41,125 nucleotides of DNA from Phycisphaerae bacterium (GTDB lineage: Bacteria; Planctomycetota; Phycisphaerae; UBA1845). The position numbers and the translations under genes are program-made. Under the pieces are notes generated by a model, which ran no database searches, was not told the origin of the DNA, and was given only the letters and a program-made list of their open reading frames with translations. This document shows positions 8,360-16,747 of the stretch, in pieces (the first letter of the stretch is position 1; every line of letters starts with the position of its first letter). The stretch covers positions 1 to 41,125 of the forward strand of contig JAJVHU010000034.1 of NCBI GenBank assembly GCA_022072505.1, given 5' to 3'.

Positions 8360-9085
8360 TCATGCCGGCGCGCCCGCGACGGTGAAGGAGGGCGCGCCGA
8401 CCAACTCATCGGAGACGATCCGGCCGTCGCGGAGGTTGATGATCCGCTCGCAGCGCTGGGCGACGTCAGGCTCGTGCGTGATCATCAGGATGGTGACGCC
8501 GCGGTCGTGAAGGTGGTCGAAGACGTTGAGGATGGCGTTGCCGGTGGCGGTGTCGAGGTTTCCGGTGGGTTCGTCGGCGAGGAGGATGAGGGGTTCGTTG
8601 ATCAGGGCGCGGGCGATGGCGGCGCGCTGCTGCTGCCCGCCGGAAAGCTCGGTCGGGCGGTGGTGTGTGCGATCGCCGAGGCCGACCAGTTCGAGGGCCT
8701 TCTCCGCGCGGACGCGGCGTTCGTGCGCGGGAACGCCCTGGTAAAAGAGCGGCACTTCGAGATTCTCGCGGATCGTCAGGGCGGGGATCAGATTGAAGTT
8801 CTGAAACACGAAGCCGATCCGGCGGCCCCGGATGTCCGACAGTTCGTCGTCGCTCATCGACGAGACGTCGACGTCGCCGAGGAGATACCGGCCGCTGGTG
8901 GGGCGGTCGAGGCAGCCGATGATGTTCATCAGCGTGCTCTTGCCCGAGCCGCTCTGCCCGCAGATGGCGACCGACTGCCCCTCGACGAAGTCGATGGTGA
9001 CGCCGCGCAAGGCCTCGACGCAGACCGGGGTTCCCGGCACGCCGTAAACTTTGCGCAGGTTTTCGACACGGGCGACGACGGACAT
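8360..9085 (-). CDS. ABC transporter ATP-binding protein, MacB/LolD type
   Basis: The 241-residue ATPase has all nucleotide-binding motifs: Walker [10 protein letters not shown] (43-51), Q-loop Gln95 in VFQNFNLI, signature LSGGQQQR (147-154), Walker B LILLADE with the D-loop GNLD (166-178), and switch His204 in ITHEP. The motif pattern FQ.FNLIP.LT..EN is that of the MacB/LolD/FtsE class, which drives mechanotransmission transporters, not import. The gene follows the adaptor gene with a 161-bp gap that holds no other gene. The expected permease with its large periplasmic domain is absent; icd comes next, behind its own promoter. The permease must therefore be encoded elsewhere. Confidence 0.9.
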   Translation of the reverse strand: MSVVARVENLRKVYGVPGTPVCVEALRGVTIDFVEGQSVAICGQSGSGKSTLMNIIGCLDRPTSGRYLLGDVDVSSMSDDELSDIRGRRIGFVFQNFNLIPALTIRENLEVPLFYQGVPAHERRVRAEKALELVGLGDRTHHRPTELSGGQQQRAAIARALINEPLILLADEPTGNLDTATGNAILNVFDHLHDRGVTILMITHEPDVAQRCERIINLRDGRIVSDELVGAPSFTVAGAPA

Positions 9086-9246
9086 AGTGTGTTCAGTGCA
9101 ATCCGATCAGCAAACGACGCCAGCCCTGATGTCCGCCGTCATGCGGAATTGTGATCCCTTCAACCATCGGAAAACGGAAATCCCCGCTCGGCATCGACAG
9201 GAGACGACCGCCGGTCCGCCGACCGGCTCGAGGCGTCGCATGAAGC

Positions 9247-11100
9247 TCACCCGGACGACGGTCGCTCGGTTCTGCCCGGCGCGACTCCCCCCGGCGCTGT
9301 TCCCCCCGGCGCAGTTCCACCCTGCGCCGCTCCGCCAGGCCGACCTCGCCTGTCAGTACCGCTCCCGCCAGGAGAACCTCCGCCCGGAACACCGCTGCCC
9401 GGCGGGCGCTCACGACCGGCGCTCGGGGCGCCCTCGGGTCGTCCCGCCGCCGGAGAGGATCCTGCCGCATCGCCGCCGCTGGTTCTCATGCCGGGCGCTC
9501 CTGCTGCGGGGGGACCGCCGCCGGGGATCGGACCGTCTGAGAGGTTCCGACCGCGCCACTCCGTTTCCTGCTCGACGGGCACGTCCGGCAGGAGCCGCAG
9601 GTGTTCGTCGGCGGCTGCGAGGAGCACTTCATCGCCGTCGCCGAGGCCGTCCCTGATTTCGATCCACTGCGCGTTGGAGACGCCGGTGCGGATCTCGACG
9701 GGCTGAGCCCCGTCGTCGCCGATCTTGAAGACGAAACTCTTCCCGCCCTTGCCGAAGACGCACTGGACGGGGATCGCCAGCACGCCCTCGACGTGGCCGA
9801 CGAGAATCTCGGCGATGGTGGTGACGCCGGGTTTGAGCGGGACGCCGGTCTCGTTCAGTTCGATCTCGACTTCATACTCCTTCAGGTCGGGGTTGATCCA
9901 GCGGTTCTGGGATTCGGCGAGCGTGCCGATGCGGATGACCGAGCCTTCGAAGACCTCGCCGGGAACCCCCTCGACCTGCACCCGGACGACCTGCCCGACG
10001 GCGACGCGGCTGGTCTTGCTTTCGTGGACGCGCAGCAGGACGTTCATCCGGTTGGTGTCGACGATGGTCATGAGGGTCTGGCGCTCGAAGACCGTGGCGC
10101 CTTCCTTCACCTGATCCTCGTTGGACATGAAGCGTCCACTGGAGGTGGCGGCGTAGACGACGAGACCGGAGCCGGGCGCCTTGATGACGCAGTTGTCGCG
10201 CTGGCGCGTGAGCTGGGCGAGCTTGTTGCGGATCAGTTGCAGCTCCTGCTCCCGGCTGTTGAGGGCGACGACTCTCGCGCGCTCCTCGGCCTCGGCGTTC
10301 TTCTCGACGCGTTCGAGCTCGCTGGCGGCTTCGGTGACGGCGGACTCCTTCGTCTGGATGTCCATCTTGTGCGTGTAATTCAGGAGGAGCCACTTCGCCT
10401 TCTCGGCCTTTTCAAGCTCCCACTCCGCCCGCCGCTTCTCGAATTCGTCCTGGCGGTATTCGGTGGCGGTAATGTACTTTTTCTCAAAGAGATCCTTCGA
10501 GGCGAGGAACTCCTCCTCGGCGCGTTCGAGCGTCATGCGGGCCTGGTCGATCGCGATGTCGGCGTCGCGCTGGGCAACGTCCCAGTCTCCGAGCTTGTAT
10601 TTTTCCAGGTCCAGGTTGGCGAGGTCGACCTTGAGCTTCGCCTGCTCGATGTCGCTTTTGTTCTGCTGGCGCTGAATGATGAGGTCGGTCTCGGCGGCGT
10701 CGCGGGCGGCCTCGGCGCTGGTGAGCTGAAGCTGCTGCTGGCGGACGTTGTCCTCGATCTCGTTGCTGGCGAGTCGGACGAGTTCGTCGCCTTCCTTGAC
10801 CGAGGCGCCCTCCGGCATCAGGAAGATGACGGTGCTGCGGCCTTCGACTTCGCACTTGATCTCACGGGAGCTGGCGGCCGTAAGCTCGCCTTTCTCCTGG
10901 AGCGAGACGGTGAAGCTCCGTCGAGCGGCGGTGTGCGTCAGGATCGAGGGGACGGAGTTGGCGGTCGGCGCGGCGAGGCGCCAGACGCCGTAAACGGCCG
11001 CCAGACCGAGGACGGCGCCGATCGCCAGATTGACCCCGGTCGCCGCACGCCGACGGAACGCCTGCGTGCGGACCGGGTCGGCATTTCGTTGATGCATCAT
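9247..11100 (-). CDS. HlyD/MacA-type periplasmic adaptor protein
   Basis: The 617-residue protein has one N-terminal membrane helix (about 23-42). A lipoyl-like first half (EGRSTVIFLMPEGASVKEGDELVRL) and a long alpha-helical hairpin, about 125-310, rich in Glu, Lys, Gln and Ala, follow. The second lipoyl half comes next (NCVIKAPGSGLVVYA), then the beta-barrel and membrane-proximal domains (MNVLLRVHES... and LAIPVQCVFGKGGKSFVFKI). This is the plan of membrane-fusion adaptors of MacAB-like export systems. The last 95 residues are Gly/Pro-rich with short GGTAPGG repeats and are not part of the family core. Two adjacent ATG codons (11100 and 11097) are both possible starts, with only a weak ribosome site. 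It is probably co-transcribed with the ATPase gene downstream. Confidence 0.88.
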   Translation of the reverse strand: MMHQRNADPVRTQAFRRRAATGVNLAIGAVLGLAAVYGVWRLAAPTANSVPSILTHTAARRSFTVSLQEKGELTAASSREIKCEVEGRSTVIFLMPEGASVKEGDELVRLASNEIEDNVRQQQLQLTSAEAARDAAETDLIIQRQQNKSDIEQAKLKVDLANLDLEKYKLGDWDVAQRDADIAIDQARMTLERAEEEFLASKDLFEKKYITATEYRQDEFEKRRAEWELEKAEKAKWLLLNYTHKMDIQTKESAVTEAASELERVEKNAEAEERARVVALNSREQELQLIRNKLAQLTRQRDNCVIKAPGSGLVVYAATSSGRFMSNEDQVKEGATVFERQTLMTIVDTNRMNVLLRVHESKTSRVAVGQVVRVQVEGVPGEVFEGSVIRIGTLAESQNRWINPDLKEYEVEIELNETGVPLKPGVTTIAEILVGHVEGVLAIPVQCVFGKGGKSFVFKIGDDGAQPVEIRTGVSNAQWIEIRDGLGDGDEVLLAAADEHLRLLPDVPVEQETEWRGRNLSDGPIPGGGPPAAGAPGMRTSGGDAAGSSPAAGRPEGAPSAGRERPPGSGVPGGGSPGGSGTDRRGRPGGAAQGGTAPGGTAPGGVAPGRTERPSSG

Positions 11101-11645
11101 TTTTGAGTCTCGTCTGAATCCCCACCGATCGAGCGCCCCGTGAATTCAACCGTTCCGGGCGGGGTTTTGTTTCACCACCGGCAAGACCGGCAGCGTAGCT
11201 TCATCCGCACGGCCCGCCAAGCGGATTGCCCGGTCGGACGGGTTTTTACGCCCGCCCTCACAAAAACTCTTAGGCGCCGTTTCTTAACCGAGCCGCGCCC
11301 GTCAGGAAGCGTTCTTTTTCCGCCTCGCTCCGGAGGTTTTGAAACAGCGTCTTGGATTCCGGCTCAAGTCGTTCAAAGCCAAGCGGAACAGGCAAGAACG
11401 CTCCCTTGCAGGCGCGGCTAAGTTAGTTTAACTCAACGGGAGTCTTACCCGGGAGATCCCGTGGCGAAAACGCTCCCGGCGAATTGCCGGGCCTTTCCGC
11501 GCGGTTTACAATACCCCCGCGGGCGCGGAGACAGGCGGGGCGTCGGACGACCCCCCGTCGGCGGAGCATCGTTGCTCGGTGCGGAACGAAGGACTCCCAC
11601 CCCTTCGTAGCGGGAAACAGGCAACTGGCAAGGAGCTTATACGAC
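11101..11645. other. 545-bp divergent intergenic region
   Basis: This lies between the minus-strand adaptor gene and the plus-strand Ig-like gene. No credible gene is visible: the open frames across it are short and arginine-rich. It holds a promoter-like pair at 11484-11512 directed at the Ig-like gene. It also has several short GC inverted repeats, such as the one around 11475-11491 (CCCGGC / GCCGGG). No consensus promoter for the adaptor gene was found. Confidence 0.5.
11484..11512 (+). promoter_or_regulatory. candidate promoter for the Ig-like surface protein
   Basis: TTGCCG at 11484-11489 (four of six to the -35 consensus) and TACAAT at 11507-11512 (five of six to the -10 consensus) are separated by 17 bases. 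A transcript starting near 11519 would have an untranslated leader of about 125 bases. Confidence 0.5.
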
Positions 11646-12536
11646 ATGACGGTGAGGAGTTATCTGACGGTCGTGATGGGCGTCACGGCGGCAGCGGGTC
11701 TGGCGGATCGGGCGGCTGCGCAGATTCCGGGCGTCGACCTCTTTCAGGATCCGGCGTCCGGAAGCGTGTGCGATCTGGTGAACGCGGCCAACGCCGAACT
11801 GGTGGTGCTGACGGAGACCGCGGAGGAGCCGAGGCAGTTCGCGCTGGTCACGGGCAGCGACGTGACGCTGGCGGACAGCCTGATCGACGACGACCTGAAC
11901 GTGTTTTTTCAGGGACAGGCGTTCGGGCGGATCGCGTTCCTCGAGGACGGGGACGGGCTGGCGACGCTGTGGTGGGTGGACGGATTCGACAACGTGATCG
12001 CGCTGGATCCGATCACGCTGCTTCCGGAGACGACCAGCGATCGCCCGGATGATTTCATCGACGTTCCGTGCGACGCCTGTCAGTTCTGGGATCGGGTGGA
12101 GGACTGCCCGGGTGAGCCGGAAGAGACGATCATCACGGAGCATCCCGAGAGCGGGACGTTCTGCGAGGGGGAGCGGGTGACGCTCTTTATCGAGGCTGAG
12201 GGGCGGCACATCGAGAGCTTTCAGTGGTTCACGGGGAACAGTTCGGTGCTGGTCGGGGAGACGGACAACGTCCTGGTCTTCTCCAGCATCGACTTCGACG
12301 ACGCGGGGAGTTATTTCTGCGAGGTGATTGACGAGGACGGAACGCGCACCCGCAGCAATCGGGCGACGGTCGTGGTGGACAATTGCCCGGATGATGTTCC
12401 CGGCGCGCCGCTGTGCGGGGCGAATATTTTCACGCTGAGCCTTGTCGGGTTGCTGGGAGCCTGGGCAATTCGCCCCACGCGACGACGGTGGCGGCGTGCT
12501 GAAACGCGCAAGGCAGGGTCTGCCGCAGAGGTTTGA
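11646..12536 (+). CDS. exported Ig-like domain protein with C-terminal membrane anchor
   Basis: The ATG at 11646 is preceded by AAGGAG (11630-11635) and begins a clear signal peptide with a probable cleavage after AAA near residue 25; the longer in-frame extension upstream is arginine-rich and not used. The 296-residue protein has an acidic N-terminal domain of unknown type with a CDACQFWDRVEDC cysteine cluster. An Ig-like beta-sandwich covers about 162-245, with Cys173 and Cys225 as the likely disulfide, Trp194 in the core and the DAGSYFC motif. The C-terminus has a Cys-Gly, a hydrophobic helix (259-275) and an Arg-rich tail, much like PEP-CTERM/MYXO-CTERM sorting signals. It is probably a surface-displayed adhesion or binding protein. 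The MORN-type lipoprotein follows 81 bp downstream. Confidence 0.75.
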   Translation: MTVRSYLTVVMGVTAAAGLADRAAAQIPGVDLFQDPASGSVCDLVNAANAELVVLTETAEEPRQFALVTGSDVTLADSLIDDDLNVFFQGQAFGRIAFLEDGDGLATLWWVDGFDNVIALDPITLLPETTSDRPDDFIDVPCDACQFWDRVEDCPGEPEETIITEHPESGTFCEGERVTLFIEAEGRHIESFQWFTGNSSVLVGETDNVLVFSSIDFDDAGSYFCEVIDEDGTRTRSNRATVVVDNCPDDVPGAPLCGANIFTLSLVGLLGAWAIRPTRRRWRRAETRKAGSAAEV

Positions 12537-12617
12537 CACGGGGGTGAACCTGCCGATAGAAGGTGCAAAGTGCGGATTGAATTTCAGGCCCTGTGTTTTT
12601 CGGGGGTGAGAACCGTG

Positions 12618-13400
12618 ATGAAGATCGTGCGACTTGGGTGGGTGCTGGGTCTGGCGTTGATGCTGGGGGCGGGGCTTTCGGCCTGCCGCAAACCGACGCC
12701 TCCGGGCGGTGGGAACGTTGCCGAGAATGAGAATTCGTCGGGCGGGGACAACGGTTCGACCGCGAACGACAATCAGTCGGCCGGCAACGGCAATGACGGC
12801 GGCGACGACGGATCGTCCGGCGGTCAGGGCGACGGCAGCGGCAATGACAACGGCGGCGAAAACGACAATGCGGACGGCGGCAACGACAACGCTTCAGGCG
12901 GCGGGAATGACAACGACGGCGGCGGCGACCCGCCTCCGGGTGAGAACGACAACGCCGGCGAAAACGACAACACCGGGGACAACGCCAACGCGAACACGTC
13001 GTCCGCCTCGGCGTGGTTGTTCAACATGTCGGACTGGAAGAACAACCCGTTGTTCGCCTCGCGTCCGGACGACGGGCGCAAGACGCGCCTGCGGGAGCGG
13101 TTCTGGGCCAGCGGCAAGGTCCGCGAGCAGGAAGAGGTCTGGGAGGATCCCGCCGGACGGCTGGTGCATCACGGGGTGACGGTCCGGTGGCACGAATCCG
13201 GAACGATGGCGGAGCGCTGGACGTTCGTGGACGGTCGTCCGGACGGATCGATGGAGCAGTATTACTCGAACGGGCAGCCGCGGACGTTCGCCCGGTGGAA
13301 AGGCGGAAAACTGGACGGCGTGATGATTTCGTGGGACGAGAAGGGTCGCGTCACGCGTCGGGCCGAGTACGCCGACGGCGAGCTGGTTTCAAGCAGTTGA
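12618..13400 (+). CDS. lipoprotein with Asn/Gly/Asp-rich linker and MORN-like repeats
   Basis: The start at ATG 12618 gives a textbook lipoprotein signal ending LSAC (Cys23), with GGTGAG upstream; the longer frame from 12570 would bury it. About 100 residues after the cysteine consist almost only of Asn, Gly, Asp, Ser and Glu in repeats such as NDN, GGND and GEND. This is a long flexible or possibly ion-binding tether. The C-terminal 110 residues contain repeats of the MORN_2 type found in YwqK-family proteins: ERFWASGKVREQEEVW, VRWHESGTMAERWTFVDGRPDG, QYYSNGQPRTFARWKGGKLDG, then ISWDEKGRVTRRAEYADGE. The family label 'antitoxin' for YwqK has little support here, since no partner gene is present. 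A strong terminator follows. Confidence 0.75.
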   Translation: MKIVRLGWVLGLALMLGAGLSACRKPTPPGGGNVAENENSSGGDNGSTANDNQSAGNGNDGGDDGSSGGQGDGSGNDNGGENDNADGGNDNASGGGNDNDGGGDPPPGENDNAGENDNTGDNANANTSSASAWLFNMSDWKNNPLFASRPDDGRKTRLRERFWASGKVREQEEVWEDPAGRLVHHGVTVRWHESGTMAERWTFVDGRPDGSMEQYYSNGQPRTFARWKGGKLDGVMISWDEKGRVTRRAEYADGELVSSS

Positions 13401-13452
13401 GCTTGTTGAGCTTGTCGCGGCGTCGGGCGGCGCGAAAGTCAGGTGCAACGGA

Positions 13453-13482
13453 CGCGGTCATGTGATGGCCGCGTTTTTTTTT
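13453..13482 (+). terminator. Rho-independent terminator after the MORN lipoprotein
   Basis: A nine-base stem CGCGGTCAT / ATGGCCGCG with one G-U pair and a three-base loop (13453-13473) is followed directly by nine T residues (13474-13482). It lies 53 bp after the lipoprotein stop codon. Confidence 0.85.
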
Positions 13483-13570
13483 GCATCGGGGGCGTGTTGG
13501 GCCGCGGAAGCCCGGTCGGGGCGGCTGTCCGTGGAGTGAAATCGACAGTCGCATCGAGGCGGGGTCCGGC

Positions 13571-13957
13571 GTGCATGCAGAGGAGTCAACCCGCTACGTC
13601 GTGCTTCATCACGAAGGTCACGGCGACCCGCACTGGGATCTGATGATTGAGCGCGAGGGTGTTCTGGCGACGTGGCGTCTACCGCTGCCCAGGCCGATTG
13701 CGGATTCCCTGGCGGGTCCGGCGGAGCGGATCGGGGATCACCGTCCGACGTATCTGGATTACGAGGGTCCGATCGGCGGGAGGCGCGGGCGCGTGCGGCG
13801 CCTGGGGGGAGGGGAAATGCGCATCCTCAGTTTCGGCGCGGCACGATGCCGGTTCCGGATTCCGACCGGATGTTTTGCGGGAGAGTACGTCCTGGAGCGG
13901 AACGCGGACGGACCGATCTGGATGTTGAGCGTGTGCCGGGCGGAGAATGACCGATAA
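13571..13957 (+). CDS. stand-alone LigD-type 3'-phosphoesterase-like protein
   Basis: The 128-residue product resembles the phosphoesterase (PE) domain of bacterial non-homologous end-joining ligase LigD, which trims 3' ends before sealing. The pattern is YVVLHHEGHGDPHWDLMIE, then TWRL, DHRPTYLDYEGP and RGRV. The likely metal and phosphate ligands are His14, His21, Asp23 and His57, with Arg58 and Tyr61 nearby. It covers the domain only; no ligase or polymerase domain and no Ku gene are present in the window. The GTG at 13571 is chosen because the in-frame TTG at 13481 lies inside the terminator; an alternative start cannot be excluded. Whether it acts in end joining or general DNA-end cleaning is not shown. 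Confidence 0.75.
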   Translation: MHAEESTRYVVLHHEGHGDPHWDLMIEREGVLATWRLPLPRPIADSLAGPAERIGDHRPTYLDYEGPIGGRRGRVRRLGGGEMRILSFGAARCRFRIPTGCFAGEYVLERNADGPIWMLSVCRAENDR

Positions 13958-14027
13958 TACTCGGGGGTTCGGGATCGAGGTGGGCGACCCGGGCAGCCGG
14001 ATTCGCTGAAACCGAGGTGGGAACCGG

Positions 14028-15479
14028 ATGATCGCGGGTCAGTTGGATCGCGGGAGCTTCGATGCCGTCGGTCTGGCGCCGCAGCTTGCGCTGCTGGATG
14101 CGCCGGAGGAGAATCCGTGGGCGCGGCCGCTTTACTTCTGGATCGGGCTGCTGCCCTTTGCGGGCATTGCGGGTCTGCTGGTGCTTCTCGGGAAACCTCT
14201 TGAGGCGGCGGCGGCGGTCGGCGTGTACATCGTCGGGGCGACGTTCCTGGCGCCGCAGGTGGGGTTGTACGCGGCGTTCGCGATTCAGGCGTGGGATCCG
14301 TATTTCATCGATCCCGCACGGCACATCGAGATTCTCGGGTTTCCGACGCCGACGAAAGTGCTCAGCCTGGTGCTGGCGGCGGTGTTGCTCGCCACGCCGC
14401 GCCGCCGGAAACAAAAGGTGATGACGACGCGGCTTGCGTTTGTGCTCGCCGGGGGCTTCGTGGCGTGGACGGCGGCGATCAGCGCGTTGTCTCCGCTGCC
14501 GCTTCTGGCGTTGCGATATTCGGCGCAGGTTCTGGTGCTGGTGGTGCTGGGGCTGGCGGCGGTGCGTTTCATCCGGACGCGGGAGCAGGTGAACCGGCTG
14601 ATGTTCTGGACGATCGTCGGATCGGTGACGGCGTGCGTGCTGTTTCACGCCACCGGCGATCCGCTGTCGCGGCGTCGGGGGACGCTGGGGGAGTTCTCGA
14701 ACCCGAACACGACGGCGATGACGCTGTCGCTGGGGATGATCGCGATTCCGGCGGCGTGGGGACTGACGCGGCGAAAGTGGATGTGGGCGTTGTACGCCCC
14801 GGCGGCGGCGTTCATCATGATGACGCTGATGATGACGGGATCGCGAGCGGCGTGCGTCAGCGTCGTGGTGGCATACTCGCTGGGCGCGGTGTTGACGCGC
14901 GGGCGCGGGTTCGTCAAGAAGCTGGCGGCGGCGATCTTTGCGACGGCATTCGGCGTGGGCGTGTTCTTCGCGGTGCTGGAGGCGCGTATCCTCGACGAGA
15001 AGAGCCAGCAGCGCCTCGAATCCCTGGTGCAATCGGGTCAGACGACCGGACAGGGGTTCAGCCGGTGGTACATCTGGTCCAACGGCGTGAAGACCTTCCT
15101 TGCGGACCCGCTGATCGGCGCCGGTCTGGGCAACGCGCCGCAGGCGATGGCGCAGGTTCTGCACGGAGAGGCGAGGGACGTTCACAGCAATTACCTCACC
15201 GCGATGGTTGAGACCGGCGCCGTCGGGGCGGGGCTTTTCATCGGGATGCTGGTCGCGGCGGCGCTTGCGGCGTGGCGCGTCCCGCGGGCGAATCCGGGCG
15301 TGCCCGCAACGATCCTGCTGTTGTACGTTCTGCTATCGAGCGTGACGCACACAACGTACCTGACGAAAATGTTCTGGCTTCCGCTGGTGCTGGCGCTGGT
15401 CGTCTGCGAGTACGGGGCGTCCGCGGACCGCGCCGGAACCGCCGGTTCACCGTCGCCGGCGGGAGAAGCGTCGCGGTGA
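14028..15479 (+). CDS. O-antigen ligase / Wzy-like polysaccharide polymerase
   Basis: The 483-residue integral membrane protein has about ten to twelve hydrophobic segments. The Wzy_C/WaaL-type core is recognisable. MTGSRAACVSVVVAYSLG is followed by a periplasmic loop with SRWYIWSNGVKTFLADPLIGAGLGN and then HSNYLTAMVETGAVG. The HSNYL...E.G motif is characteristic of O-antigen ligases and related glycan polymerases. GAGGTGGG precedes the ATG. It would join or transfer lipid-linked glycan on the outer face of the inner membrane. It overlaps the next glycosyltransferase by four bases (GTGA), forming a two-gene unit for surface polysaccharide, separate from the export locus near 32-35 kb. Confidence 0.85.
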   Translation: MIAGQLDRGSFDAVGLAPQLALLDAPEENPWARPLYFWIGLLPFAGIAGLLVLLGKPLEAAAAVGVYIVGATFLAPQVGLYAAFAIQAWDPYFIDPARHIEILGFPTPTKVLSLVLAAVLLATPRRRKQKVMTTRLAFVLAGGFVAWTAAISALSPLPLLALRYSAQVLVLVVLGLAAVRFIRTREQVNRLMFWTIVGSVTACVLFHATGDPLSRRRGTLGEFSNPNTTAMTLSLGMIAIPAAWGLTRRKWMWALYAPAAAFIMMTLMMTGSRAACVSVVVAYSLGAVLTRGRGFVKKLAAAIFATAFGVGVFFAVLEARILDEKSQQRLESLVQSGQTTGQGFSRWYIWSNGVKTFLADPLIGAGLGNAPQAMAQVLHGEARDVHSNYLTAMVETGAVGAGLFIGMLVAAALAAWRVPRANPGVPATILLLYVLLSSVTHTTYLTKMFWLPLVLALVVCEYGASADRAGTAGSPSPAGEASR

Positions 15480-16681
15480 ATCCGCAGGACGTGGACGTTG
15501 CGGTCACGGGATACCGCGTGGCGCGGCGGGAGGGGGTCTGGTGCACGCACCCCGCTTTCGGGTTATTGCTTACACTTCTGGCGGAGCGTGTTCGCTCAAT
15601 CCGCGTTCATGCCCCGCAGATGCCCGAGGCGCTCGCCACGGAATGCGATTTTACCCTGGACGACCGGCGAATCAGCGTCTTCCCCTGGCCGGTTCGGGTC
15701 AACTCGATCGGCGCTCTGCGTCATCCTTTGCGACTGCTGCGGCAGTACCGGGCGCTGGTTTCGTCTGGCGACGTGGTGTTCCTGCGCGGGGGCGGGCCGA
15801 TGATCTGGAGCTGTCACTGGATGGCGCGCCGCACCGGAAAGCCCGTCATACACTGGCTGATCTCCAACCCGCTCGCGGCGCTTCCGGCCGCCCAGCGCGG
15901 ATACGGGCGCCTCGTCGAGTTCGCGGGGCGGGGATACGCACGGCTGGACGCCGCGATGTTGCGCCTCGGGTTGCGGATCAGCCGGGCTGAAGTGATCGCC
16001 AACGGACGGGAGGTCGCGGCGCTTTACCGCTGCCCCCGAGCGAAAGTCATTGTCAGCAGCACAATCCGGTCTTCGGATTTTCATGACCGCGTCGACACCT
16101 GCACCGGACCGGGCGTGCGCCTGCTTTTTGTGGGGTACGTTCGACCGGAAAAGGGGATCGAGTATCTCCTTCGGGCGATCCCGCTGGTGCGCGCCGCGGT
16201 CCCGGTTCATCTGGCGGTCGTCGGGTCGTGGGAGGAGTTTCCGGCGGAAAAGGATCGGTTGGCGCGCCTTGCGGGATCGCTCGGCGTTGAAGACCGAGTG
16301 ACGTGGCTGGGGCATCGGGCGTTCGGTCCGGGGCTTTTCTCCCAGATGGACGCGTCGGACGTGCTGGTGCTGCCGTCGTTGTCGGAGGGGACGCCGCGTG
16401 TTCTGGTCGAGTCGCGGGCGCGGAGCCTTCCGGTGGTGGCGACGCGCGTCGGGGGCGTTCCGGACAGCGTGACCGACGGCGTGGACGGTCTGCTGGTCCC
16501 GCCCCGCGATCCGGACGTCTTGGCGCAAGCGATTCAACGCCTGATTGAGGACGGTGAGCTTCGTCGCCGGTTGATCCGCGAGGGCCGGAGGCGCGTGCAG
16601 GGCTGGACGGTGGACGCATTTGTCGAGGATCTCGTGGGCCTGATCCGCGGCATGACCGCAAACGTCCCGCCGCCACGGTAG
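15476..16681 (+). CDS. glycosyltransferase family 4 protein
   Basis: The GTG at 15476 overlaps the preceding stop and has GGGAGAAG upstream; the longer frame back to 15272 lies inside the polymerase gene. The 401-residue enzyme has the GT-B two-domain plan. The C-terminal nucleotide-sugar half includes LLFVGYVRPEKGIEYLLRAI, a WLG.R region, and SLSEGTPRVLVESRARSLPV followed by VATRVGGVPDSVTDGVDGLL. These are hallmarks of GT4 retaining transferases, with the E-x7-E region as ESRARSLPV lacking a perfect second Glu. The N-terminal half (RGGGPMIWSCHWMARRTGKP) would bind the acceptor. It probably adds a sugar to the glycan handled by the adjacent polymerase. Confidence 0.85.
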   Translation: MNPQDVDVAVTGYRVARREGVWCTHPAFGLLLTLLAERVRSIRVHAPQMPEALATECDFTLDDRRISVFPWPVRVNSIGALRHPLRLLRQYRALVSSGDVVFLRGGGPMIWSCHWMARRTGKPVIHWLISNPLAALPAAQRGYGRLVEFAGRGYARLDAAMLRLGLRISRAEVIANGREVAALYRCPRAKVIVSSTIRSSDFHDRVDTCTGPGVRLLFVGYVRPEKGIEYLLRAIPLVRAAVPVHLAVVGSWEEFPAEKDRLARLAGSLGVEDRVTWLGHRAFGPGLFSQMDASDVLVLPSLSEGTPRVLVESRARSLPVVATRVGGVPDSVTDGVDGLLVPPRDPDVLAQAIQRLIEDGELRRRLIREGRRRVQGWTVDAFVEDLVGLIRGMTANVPPPR

Positions 16682-16747
16682 CCTGCCCACCCTGTGAGTG
16701 CATCGATCTTGTTCCCGGCGTGTCGTCCGGCCTGCCCGACCTCGTGT

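Noticed and set aside
9601..11106. 501-residue open frame on the plus strand opposite the adaptor gene
   Set aside because: It is the antisense shadow of a GC-rich gene, with Asp/Gly/Leu-rich composition and no family motif. The minus-strand frame has clear HlyD/MacA features.
11228..11246. possible terminator, short CCCG/CGGG stem with T run
   Set aside because: The stem is only four base pairs and no gene ends here; it is upstream of both flanking genes.
13827..15185. 452-residue minus-strand frame opposite the O-antigen ligase gene
   Set aside because: It is extremely Arg/His-rich with no hydrophobic core; a shadow of codon bias.
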